Made by a program: the position numbers and the translations under genes. Below the pieces are notes generated by a model. It was not told the origin of the DNA. It saw only the letters and a program-made list of their open reading frames with translations, and ran no database searches. This document shows positions 46,018 to 54,076 of a stretch of 55,239 bases of DNA, one piece after another (position 1 is the first letter of the stretch; each line of letters starts with the position of its first letter). The DNA lies in assembly GCA_022360055.1 (NCBI GenBank), contig JAKSDO010000255.1, positions 1-55,239 of the forward strand. Reading direction: 5' to 3'. Source of the stretch: Cytophagales bacterium. GTDB lineage: Bacteria; Bacteroidota; Bacteroidia; Cytophagales; Cyclobacteriaceae.

Positions 46018-46176
46018 ATGGTTGGAGTAAAAGAATTATATTTGTTTCTTTCAAAGAGTTGGTGGCAATGTAAACTAAAAAGAATGAGCTATTACGAAAG
46101 AGAAATAAATCGTGTTAAAAACAAGTACTTCTCATTGGATGAATGGAAAGATAACTATCGCAAACCTAGGTTTTAG
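46018..46176 (+). CDS. short ORF, 52 residues, unknown
   Basis: From ATG at 46018 the frame encodes a basic peptide beginning MVGVKELYLFLSKSWW and ending SLDEWKDNYRKPRF. It follows the decayed gene and precedes the sigma factor by 41 bp. It may be a small real gene or the tail of a lost one. No family is recognised. Confidence 0.35.
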   Translation: MVGVKELYLFLSKSWWQCKLKRMSYYEREINRVKNKYFSLDEWKDNYRKPRF

Positions 46177-46217
46177 TCAGAGCGCACAGACTTTAAGCAA
46201 GCTACAATTTTATTGAA

Positions 46218-46877
46218 ATGCACCCGGAATCGTCACATCCTCGAAAACCAAAAATTGTACAACTGGAAGGTGTAAATCCCGGTTATTCCATAGAGAATTT
46301 ACCTGACCATGAAATTTGGGAAGAATTCAAAAATGGCAATGAAGGAGCATTCAACCATATCTATAATACTTATTTTCAACAGGTCTATCAGTATGGGCAC
46401 CAATTCACGAATGACGCCGGTTTAATCAAGGACCTGTTGCAGGACCTACTGATAGACATAAGAAAAAACAGAAAAAATCTTGGTGAAACGCAGTCCGTAA
46501 AGTTTTATCTTTTTAAGGCATTCCGAAGAAAAATATTCCGATATATGAAAAGTAATAAAATCATGTATTCGGATGACATCGGATCTTTCCGCAATATAGT
46601 TGTTGAAAATTCGCATGAGACAAAACTTGTGCAAAGTCAACTGGATGATGGAAAAAGAAAAGCGCTGCAAGCCGCCATGTTGAAGCTGAGTAAAAGACAG
46701 AGAGAATGCATATACTATTATTTCTACCAGTCGATGAGTTATAAAGAAGTATCTTCAATCATGGGGCTCCGCAATGTGAAATCAGCCAGAAACCTGATTT
46801 ACAAATCCATTGATTTGCTTAAAGCTCAAATTGATCCCATCAAAGATAAACTGCTTACCTTATTTTTAAGTTTCTGA
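46218..46877 (+). CDS. ECF (FecI-like) RNA polymerase sigma factor
   Basis: The 219-residue protein has sigma region 2 (HEIWEEFKNGNEGAFNHIY, LIKDLLQDLLIDIRKN) and region 4 (LSKRQRECIYYYFYQSMSYKEVSSIM, in part, with the second helix RNVKSARNLIYKSIDLL). It belongs to the Bacteroidota ECF group paired with FecR anti-sigma factors and SusC transporters carrying an STN domain. FecR and STN-SusC genes follow at 47298 and 48513. It lies immediately before the right arm of the 47-bp inverted repeat, which starts two bases after its stop codon. Confidence 0.93.
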   Translation: MHPESSHPRKPKIVQLEGVNPGYSIENLPDHEIWEEFKNGNEGAFNHIYNTYFQQVYQYGHQFTNDAGLIKDLLQDLLIDIRKNRKNLGETQSVKFYLFKAFRRKIFRYMKSNKIMYSDDIGSFRNIVVENSHETKLVQSQLDDGKRKALQAAMLKLSKRQRECIYYYFYQSMSYKEVSSIMGLRNVKSARNLIYKSIDLLKAQIDPIKDKLLTLFLSF

Positions 46878-46878
46878 A

Positions 46879-46925
46879 GCACAGAGCAATATAATCATGC
46901 TCGGAGGTGTCTTGAATTGGCTCCG
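46879..46925 (+). repeat. right arm of 47-bp imperfect inverted repeat
   Basis: This copy starts GCACAGAGCAATATAATCAT and continues GTGTCTTGAATT...GCTCCG. It is the reverse complement of 42976-43022 with about five mismatches. The frame reads STEQYNHARRCLELAP and ends at about 46983, a short coding remnant directly after the sigma gene. Confidence 0.7.
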
Positions 46926-47297
46926 GTCCTGCCGGTTTCACCTGAGGATTTATCACTTTTTTGTCTGAGTTTATCAGCTAAGTGATATGCTCTACGTATT
47001 ATTTATGCTGCTCAATCACAAGATCCAATCGACTTTTTCTTCTTCTTCACCCTGTCCCAGCTTTTTTACTGTCATTTCGCAGCGAAGCGGAGAAATCTGG
47101 CTGATTAGTGGTGACCCGATACTGATTAAACCAGATTTCTCACTCCGTTCGAAATGTTACTTTTTACGTAACACGAATCTGTGACATCCGCTAAGCGGAA
47201 ATCTCAAAAAAATAATTCTAAAATTTTGATGTCATTTTAAAAATTCATGCCTATGGATGGTAAAGCGCATTGGAGCCTTTAGGTTGTAAATAATTAA
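46926..47297. repeat. intergenic region with dispersed-repeat-like inverted arms
   Basis: A segment at 47070-47100 starting TGTCATTTCGCAGCGAAGCG and ending AAATCTGG is mirrored at 47131-47157 (CCAGATTTCTCACTCCGTTC then GAAATG). A third, shorter related piece lies at 47182-47205 (TGACATCCGCTAAGCGGAAA). Inverted TGTCATTTCG/AGAAATCT units are a common dispersed repeat between genes in Bacteroidota. It separates the sigma gene from FecR. No gene is recognised. Confidence 0.6.
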
Positions 47298-48371
47298 ATG
47301 AAGTATCAGAATTATACTGCTTTGGATTTTGTAAAAGATGAGGCCTTTCAGAAATGGGTGAAAAACCCGGATGAAAAGTCGGACTTTTATTGGGAATCCT
47401 GGATGCAAAATCACAAGGATAAAAAGCACATCGTACTGGAGGCCAGGGAGATTCTAACTTCCATTAGTTTTCCTGCGCAGAAAGCATCCCAGGCCGATAT
47501 GGACGATATTTTTGAAAAAGTCATAAGAAATGAAAGACCGGTCTCCATCGAGATGAGTGAGGAGCGAAGCAGAAGAAGATCTCTGGAAGTGAAACGGATC
47601 CTTGCGGTCGCTGCTTCTATTTCGTTATTGATAACCTTCAGTGTGGTTTTTTATGTCTTACATCAAAGTCCGGTTGAAATTCGGCAATCATCCGTTCCTA
47701 AAGAAAATGTAAAAGAAAATCCTGCAGGTCGTAAAAGAACTTTTCAACTCGCAGACGGTAGCGCTATCATATTGAATGCTTCAAGTAAGTTGCGTATTGC
47801 CGACAATTTCGGGGTCGAGAAAAGGGAAGTTTATCTCGAAGGCGAGGCATTTTTTGAAATTTCGAAGGATCCGCAAAAGCCGTTCATAGTTCATACGGGA
47901 AATGTATCCACCTTGGTAACGGGGACAGTTTTTAATGTGAATGCGTATCATGACAAAAGCAATATCACTATAGCCGTTATGGAAGGTAGTGTGAGTACCA
48001 TATTGTACCACGATGCCGGTTCCGATACCTTAATGCTCCAAAGATCGGATATGGCAGTTTATGACAAAGCCGGCAGTAACTTGTCAAAAACTTCATTCAA
48101 TTATTTGGAAGTCACGGGCTGGAAGGATGGAATAATTTATTTCGACAATGCAAATAGCTCGGAAGTATTCAGCTACCTGGAACGTTGGTATGGAGTTGAT
48201 ATTTACGCCAAGGATCAGGACAAGATCATGGGGGCCTTTCATGGTGAATTTAAAAATGAGATTCTGGATAATGTATTGACAGCAATAAGTAAAGCTTTGC
48301 GTTTTGATTATCAAATAAATAAAGATGGAACCGAAGTATATATTAAACCAAAAAGAAATGAGTATGAATAA
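47298..48371 (+). CDS. FecR-family anti-sigma factor
   Basis: The 357-residue protein has a cytoplasmic N-terminal part (about 1-95), a transmembrane helix (ILAVAASISLLITFSVVFYVL, shown in part, about 99-119), and a periplasmic FecR domain with RTFQLADGSAIILNASSKL and GEAFFEISKDPQKPFIV. A DUF4974-like C-terminal domain follows (IYFDNANSSEVFSYLERWYGV). It holds the sigma factor from 46218 inactive until the STN domain of the SusC at 48513 signals ligand. A hairpin lies between it and susC. It is spaced 420 bp from its sigma gene, further than usual, because a repeat lies between them. Confidence 0.94.
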   Translation: MKYQNYTALDFVKDEAFQKWVKNPDEKSDFYWESWMQNHKDKKHIVLEAREILTSISFPAQKASQADMDDIFEKVIRNERPVSIEMSEERSRRRSLEVKRILAVAASISLLITFSVVFYVLHQSPVEIRQSSVPKENVKENPAGRKRTFQLADGSAIILNASSKLRIADNFGVEKREVYLEGEAFFEISKDPQKPFIVHTGNVSTLVTGTVFNVNAYHDKSNITIAVMEGSVSTILYHDAGSDTLMLQRSDMAVYDKAGSNLSKTSFNYLEVTGWKDGIIYFDNANSSEVFSYLERWYGVDIYAKDQDKIMGAFHGEFKNEILDNVLTAISKALRFDYQINKDGTEVYIKPKRNEYE

Positions 48372-48385
48372 CACCAGCTAAAAAA

Positions 48386-48414
48386 ACCAGTACTTCTGAA
48401 GCAGGAGTACTGGT
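48386..48414 (+). terminator. hairpin between fecR and susC
   Basis: ACCAGTACT (48386-48394) pairs perfectly with AGTACTGGT (48406-48414). The following GAAAATTCTTC is not a strong T tract on the plus strand, so it may act as an attenuator or mRNA-stability element, separating low regulatory from high transporter expression. Confidence 0.5.
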
Positions 48415-48512
48415 GAAAATTCTTCACGCTTTTCATTCATTGGCCTAAGTCTGCAAACTAATATCAATGATGATAAGCGATAAATAATTGTTTTACTTGA
48501 ACTAACAAAAAT

Positions 48513-51500
48513 ATGAAAATTAAAATTTTACGCCTAATCAAAATGGTATCGAAATTTACTATTTATGGCATATTACTACAGACAATCTCGCTGACGATAC
48601 TCTTGGCTTCCAATAGTATTGCTCAGAATAAAAGTGTCAAAGAAGTATATATAGAAGTGAAGTCGATCTATGGCTCGATCGAAGATGTTTTTAAAACGAT
48701 CGAAGCACAAACCAGCTTGAGATTTGCCTATTCCAAGGATAACATTTCCGATTCAAGAGATCTCAAAATCGAAGCGGGTGAAAGAAATGTGTACGATGTT
48801 TTAATGGAGGTTTCTCAGAAAGAGAAATTAAGATTCACCCAGATCAATAATAGTATTTCTGTGGAAAGAATGAAACGAAAGGATAGAAACACTCCCGGAA
48901 TGGTAGAAATAGAACAGACCATTACCGTCACGGGCAAGGTAACCTCTGAAGACAACGAAGGCCTTCCCGGAGTAAATGTCATGGTGAAAGGGACTTCCCT
49001 GGGCACAGTGACGGATGTGGAAGGCAACTATTCACTGGAAGTCCCTGATCAAAACTCTGTGCTGGTTTTTAGCTCGGTAGGTTATGTAAAGGAAGAGATA
49101 ATGGTAGGAAACCGGATAGTTATTGATATGAGCCTGGTGCCGGACCTGACCACCCTGGAAGAGATCGTGGTGGTAGGATATGGTACGCAAAAGAAAGTGA
49201 ACTTAACTGGTGCAGTTAACCAAGTTGACTCTGAAGTTCTTGAAGAGCGTCCAATAGTTAACCTTTCTGAAGGGTTGCAAGGTGTAATACCAAACTTAAC
49301 CATTACCTCTGTAGATGGAGAACCCGGATCTGCTCCAAATTATAACATTAGAGGGGCAGGATCAATTTCAGGTAATAGTAATCCGCTTATTTTAGTAGAT
49401 GGTGTTGAAATGGACCCGGATTTAATAAATGATGCCGATGTTAAAAGTGTTACCGTATTAAAAGATGCCGCTGCATCGGCAATATATGGTTCCAGGGCAG
49501 CATTTGGTGTGATACTGATTGAAACAAAATCAGGTCAAAAAAACAGAAAGACTACCGTTAATATTTCATCAAATACTTCTTTTAGAACCCCTACTATTTT
49601 ACCGGATGTGGTAGAAAGCGGTGTAGAGTATGCAACTTTAGTCAACCAGGCTTTGGTTAATTCTGGCCATCGACCTCGCTTCACCCAAGAATATATTGAT
49701 CGGGTTCAGGCATATCAGGATGATCCCGTAAATAACCCTGCTTTTGTAGTAGAAGGTGGTAATCCGGGAGACGATGGAGCACGGTTTAGATTTTTTGGAT
49801 ATACCGATTGGGCAGAAGAATTAATTAAGGATCGGGCATATATTTACAAAAATTCAATAAACGTTTCGGGAGGTAATGAAAAAACAACTTCATTTTACGC
49901 TTCAGTAGGTCATTTACAACAAAGTGGTTTATACATACACTCCAATGATTCTTATGAGCGTTTAAATACGAGTTTGAAAATTTCTAATCAAACACTTCCC
50001 TGGTTAAAAACAGGCTTTAAAGTAGGATTTAATACTACGGCTAGAGATGTTCCTCATACATATAAAGGAGATGAAACCATATTTAATACCATAGTGTTCT
50101 CATCACCTACAAGCCCGGTAAGATACCCTGACGATGGTTCAGAGTTTGCAGGCAGATATTTAAGAAACCCTGTTGGAACTCAAGCACTGGCAGGTAGAAA
50201 TGAAACTACAAGAAACCATACGTTGTTAAATGCTGATTTGAATGCCAGTATTAATGACTATTGGAGCGTTGTGACCAATTTCACCGCAAATTTGTACAGA
50301 AATAACAAGTCTGAATACAGAAAGAGAGTGGTTTTTTTAAGGGATAACTATCAACCGGATTTTGGTAGAACAGCAGAAGATTATTTAGAATTGGAGAATA
50401 CCAATAGAAACTACTATGCATTTAATGCTTACACCCAATACCAACGAACTTTTGGCAAGTTATACATCAAAAGTATGGTCGGTTTTAACCAGGAATTTAC
50501 CGAGGAGAATGAATTTAATGCCAGGAGAGACGGTATGATTAACCCTGAGGCACCCGGTTTATCATTAGGTACCGGACAACACGTAGTAGAGCAAGAGAAC
50601 TATGATTTAGCCATTAGAGGTGGTTTTTTTAGAGTTAATTTTATTTATAACGATAAATATTTGCTAGAAGTTAACGGGCGTTATGACGGTACTTCCAGGT
50701 TTTCAAACGCAGATCGTTTTGTGTTCTCACCTTCGGTTTCCGGCGCATGGCGTGTTTCCGCAGAAGAATTCATGGAAAGCTTAGCCCCTGTATTAAGTGA
50801 ATTAAAGATCAGGGCATCTTATGGTTCTTTGGCAAATCAAAGTTTAGGGAATGTTTCCGGCCAGTATTACCCTTATATTCCCGGTTTAGGTAGTGGTACT
50901 TCTAACAGGTTTATCTTCGATGACGTCAGAACGTCATATGTAACCGCTCCAAGGTTAGTTTCTACGGATTTAACATGGGAAACGACGACCACTACAAACT
51001 TTGGTTTGGATGCCGGTTTTTTTGACAACCGCTTAACAACAAGCTTTGATATTTATACCAGAAAAACAAAGGATATGCTGTTGCCGTTTGGGAGCTCTCC
51101 AGCAACATTGGGAGCCAGTGCGCCGTTTGTTAACGGAGCAGACCTGGAAACTAAAGGTTGGGAATTGACTGTAGACTGGAGGCAGGAAGTGAACGATAAA
51201 TTCAATTATTCTATTGGGTTTAACCTGGCTGATAATAAAAGTGTAATTACCAAATACGATAACCCTAACGGAGCGCTATTTGCTTCTAATCTTCCTGGAA
51301 ATGCCAGAGGTCAATTAAATCAACGATATTACGAAGGGTATGTACTCGGACAAATTTGGGGTTATGAGACCGTAGGTATCTTTCAATCACAAGAAGAGGT
51401 TGATAATGCTCCAAATCAAAATTTTATCAGTAACAGGCCCTGGGAAGCCGGAGATATACAATATGCCGATTTGAATGGTGACGGTGTTATAGATAGAGGT

Positions 51501-52031
51501 GACGAAACACTGGAAAATCCCGGAGACTATAAAATTATTGGCAACAGTACGCCTCGTTACACTTACGGTATTACGGGAAATGTAAATTATGGTAATTTCT
51601 TCCTTAATGCGTTCTTTCAGGGCGTAGGTAAACGGGATTACTGGCCAACGTTTCAAGGGTTTTGGCCTTATCGTTCGCAATATTTTCAGGTACAAAAACA
51701 TTTTGTTACAGACAGTTGGAGCGAAGATAATAGAGATGCGTATTTTTCAAGACCTTATGCAAGGAATACAAAAAATATACAACAGCAATCCCGGTTTCTT
51801 CAAGATGCATCTTATATACGCTTGAAGAACTTAACCATTGGGTACAGCATACCTCAAGCTGTTTTGAAAAAGATAAATATATCTCAAGTAAAGATCTTTT
51901 TGACAGGTCAAAATCTTTGGGAACACTCTAAAATCAAAAAACCTTTAGACCCTGAGATTAATCAGAACCGCAACAACTTAGGATATTCCTACCAAAGGGC
52001 ATATTCTGTGGGGTTAAATATTACATTGTAA
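48513..52031 (+). CDS. SusC-like TonB-dependent transporter with STN signalling domain
   Basis: The 1172-residue transporter has a signal peptide (about 1-40, ending SIAQ), an STN domain (about 45-115: SIEDVFKTIEAQTSLRFAYS), a carboxypeptidase-regulatory-like domain (GKVTSEDNEGLPGVNVMVKG), TonB box/plug (EEIVVVGYGTQKKVNLTGAV, VLKDAASAIYGSRAAFGV with close variants) and the barrel ending in YSVGLNITL. The STN domain is the piece that contacts FecR, consistent with the sigma/anti-sigma genes directly upstream. With SusD 20 bp downstream it imports an oligosaccharide, probably the substrate of the lyase-like enzyme at 54077. Confidence 0.96.
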   Translation: MKIKILRLIKMVSKFTIYGILLQTISLTILLASNSIAQNKSVKEVYIEVKSIYGSIEDVFKTIEAQTSLRFAYSKDNISDSRDLKIEAGERNVYDVLMEVSQKEKLRFTQINNSISVERMKRKDRNTPGMVEIEQTITVTGKVTSEDNEGLPGVNVMVKGTSLGTVTDVEGNYSLEVPDQNSVLVFSSVGYVKEEIMVGNRIVIDMSLVPDLTTLEEIVVVGYGTQKKVNLTGAVNQVDSEVLEERPIVNLSEGLQGVIPNLTITSVDGEPGSAPNYNIRGAGSISGNSNPLILVDGVEMDPDLINDADVKSVTVLKDAAASAIYGSRAAFGVILIETKSGQKNRKTTVNISSNTSFRTPTILPDVVESGVEYATLVNQALVNSGHRPRFTQEYIDRVQAYQDDPVNNPAFVVEGGNPGDDGARFRFFGYTDWAEELIKDRAYIYKNSINVSGGNEKTTSFYASVGHLQQSGLYIHSNDSYERLNTSLKISNQTLPWLKTGFKVGFNTTARDVPHTYKGDETIFNTIVFSSPTSPVRYPDDGSEFAGRYLRNPVGTQALAGRNETTRNHTLLNADLNASINDYWSVVTNFTANLYRNNKSEYRKRVVFLRDNYQPDFGRTAEDYLELENTNRNYYAFNAYTQYQRTFGKLYIKSMVGFNQEFTEENEFNARRDGMINPEAPGLSLGTGQHVVEQENYDLAIRGGFFRVNFIYNDKYLLEVNGRYDGTSRFSNADRFVFSPSVSGAWRVSAEEFMESLAPVLSELKIRASYGSLANQSLGNVSGQYYPYIPGLGSGTSNRFIFDDVRTSYVTAPRLVSTDLTWETTTTTNFGLDAGFFDNRLTTSFDIYTRKTKDMLLPFGSSPATLGASAPFVNGADLETKGWELTVDWRQEVNDKFNYSIGFNLADNKSVITKYDNPNGALFASNLPGNARGQLNQRYYEGYVLGQIWGYETVGIFQSQEEVDNAPNQNFISNRPWEAGDIQYADLNGDGVIDRGDETLENPGDYKIIGNSTPRYTYGITGNVNYGNFFLNAFFQGVGKRDYWPTFQGFWPYRSQYFQVQKHFVTDSWSEDNRDAYFSRPYARNTKNIQQQSRFLQDASYIRLKNLTIGYSIPQAVLKKINISQVKIFLTGQNLWEHSKIKKPLDPEINQNRNNLGYSYQRAYSVGLNITL

Positions 52032-52050
52032 AATTTAAAACTAAAAAGAC

Positions 52051-53844
52051 ATGAAATTCAAAGCGATATTAACATTAGCGTTGTTTGCAGTACTGTTTTG
52101 GAGCTGTAACGATGATTTTTTGGAGCGCTTTCCGGAATCGGAGTTAAGTGGAGACACCTTTTTTGGTACTGAAGAAAGTCTCAAGACATATAATAATTCT
52201 ATTTACCATTTGGCAGGGAATGCCGATCAATACAAGTTTTTATTGGGATTCAACGACGACGCCTGGCAATCTACCAACAGAGGTATTTTTTTCGAAGATG
52301 TGAAAAGTGATAACCTGGCGCAAAATCATGGTAGCAATAGATATTTAGAAGAAATAGCTGCCGGTTTGTATGAACTCAACGATGAAAGAAGCAATGCTTT
52401 ATGGGGGTGGCATTGGCAACAGTTGTATAACATAAATTATCTTCTTGAAAACTACGATAAGGCCACAGCAACAGACCAGGACACCAGGGATATTTATGCA
52501 GGAGAGGCACGTCTTTTTAGAGCCGCATTTTATTTTGATAAAGTAAAGCGCTATGGAGCTGTGCCGTGGATAGATAAATCTTTAAACATAGACTCTCCAG
52601 AACTATTTGGGGAAAGAACTCCCAGGGAAACAGTGATGGCAAATGTATTGGAAGACATTAATTTTGCTATCGATCATTTACCGGATGAATGGAGTCAATC
52701 TGTTGATAAAAGACGTATGACCCGCTCCATTGCCTTGGCATTAAAATCAAGGATATGTTTACACGAAGGTACCTTTAGAAAGTATCACAATATCGGTAGT
52801 GATGCCAATACTTGGTTAGAGGCTGCCGCCGATGCCGCAGAAATACTAATCAATGAAGGTAGATATCAATTACACAGTACGGGCGGTCCCGATGAAGCTT
52901 ATGCTACGTTATTTAAACAAGTAGATTTAACGGGTAATAAAGAGGTTCTTTTATTCAGAAAGTATGTAAGAGGTGTGAATAGTCACGCATTTCATAACGC
53001 CCATATAGGTAAATATTTTGGATTAACTAAAGATTTTGTTGATGACTATCTTTGTTCTGATGGGGAACCCATAGCCCTTTCTGCTCTATATCTTGGTGAT
53101 GACACCAGAGAAGACGAATTAATGAATAGAGACCCGCGTTTAAGACAAACCATTGTTTTTCCTGAGAATGTTCCTAATGTCGGGGATAAAGACTCGGAAA
53201 AATATTTGTTTGGATTAGGTAGATTGTCTCCGGCATTTTTTGGTGAACCAGGAAATCGTTATAGAACATCAACCGGTTATGCGCCGCATAAACTTTTTGA
53301 TTTTGAAGATTGGAGAACAGGCTACTCTAATCAAGAAAACGACGCTATTATTATTCGCTACGGTGAGGTGCTGCTGAACTATGCTGAAGCCAAAGCAGAG
53401 TTAGGTACCATCTCTCAAGGAGATTTAGATATATCTATAAATAAGTTAAGAGACCGTGTAGGAATGACTCATTTAACTACTACACCTGCTCTTGATCCTA
53501 AATATGCGAGCGAAGGATTATCGCCAATTATCATTGAAGTACGCAGAGAACGCCGTGTAGAACTTGCTCTTGAAGGATTTAGGTACGATGATTTAATGCG
53601 TTGGGCTAAAGGAGCATACCTTACAAAACCAAAATTGGGTATGCGTTTTGAAGATGCGGTAGCAGCTCAATTTCCTGATGCAGAGGTAAACGTAACTACT
53701 GTTGGTGGTAAAAAATATATAGATCCTTATAAAGGAACAGTATATGAAACCAGAATCTTTGACGAGGGGAAACATTACTATTTCCCGATACCGGCAGAAC
53801 AAATTACCTTAAATCCGGCATTAACACAAAACCCGAATTGGTAA
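52051..53844 (+). CDS. SusD-like glycan-binding lipoprotein
   Basis: The 597-residue protein has a lipoprotein signal (VLFWSCNDDFLERFPES, Cys19), the SusD N-terminal region (LFRAAFYFDKVKRYGAVPW) and the C-terminal RagB/SusD core (IIRYGEVLLNYAEAKAELG, VRRERRVELALEGFRYDDL). It caps the SusC barrel encoded 20 bp upstream. Its length is above average for SusD, with extra sequence around residues 330-420. A terminator follows. Sugar specificity is not visible, but the next gene suggests a pectin- or uronan-like polymer. Confidence 0.95.
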   Translation: MKFKAILTLALFAVLFWSCNDDFLERFPESELSGDTFFGTEESLKTYNNSIYHLAGNADQYKFLLGFNDDAWQSTNRGIFFEDVKSDNLAQNHGSNRYLEEIAAGLYELNDERSNALWGWHWQQLYNINYLLENYDKATATDQDTRDIYAGEARLFRAAFYFDKVKRYGAVPWIDKSLNIDSPELFGERTPRETVMANVLEDINFAIDHLPDEWSQSVDKRRMTRSIALALKSRICLHEGTFRKYHNIGSDANTWLEAAADAAEILINEGRYQLHSTGGPDEAYATLFKQVDLTGNKEVLLFRKYVRGVNSHAFHNAHIGKYFGLTKDFVDDYLCSDGEPIALSALYLGDDTREDELMNRDPRLRQTIVFPENVPNVGDKDSEKYLFGLGRLSPAFFGEPGNRYRTSTGYAPHKLFDFEDWRTGYSNQENDAIIIRYGEVLLNYAEAKAELGTISQGDLDISINKLRDRVGMTHLTTTPALDPKYASEGLSPIIIEVRRERRVELALEGFRYDDLMRWAKGAYLTKPKLGMRFEDAVAAQFPDAEVNVTTVGGKKYIDPYKGTVYETRIFDEGKHYYFPIPAEQITLNPALTQNPNW

Positions 53845-53894
53845 AAATAAATCAAGGTGATAATTATTTAATTTCCTTGTTTTTTAAAAGCGGA

Positions 53895-53930
53895 ATTTTC
53901 ATAATTATTATTTGGAAATCCCGCTTTTTT
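53895..53930 (+). terminator. terminator after second susD
   Basis: AAAGCGG near 53887-53893 pairs with CCCGCTTT near 53920-53927, with TTC...GAAA pairing inside, followed by six T residues. It ends the susC-susD unit. Confidence 0.65.
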
Positions 53931-53931
53931 A

Positions 53932-54008
53932 TGTAGCGACATTGCAATGCGTCGCTACAGCGTCTCGCTAAGACCTATTGCACCAGACGGGTTGGGGATT
54001 ACAAATCC
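53932..54008. repeat. short palindromic repeat cluster
   Basis: TGTAGCGAC (53932-53940) pairs perfectly with GTCGCTACA (53951-53959). A second dyad GGATT-ACA-AATCC lies at 53996-54008. Both types are known as dispersed intergenic palindromes in Bacteroidota genomes. No gene is present between the terminator and 54077. Confidence 0.5.
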
Positions 54009-54076
54009 AGAACAGCTTAGAGCTAATGGGGCACACACGCTGTTTATCGTTCAATAACTTCAAAAAACTTAAATCA

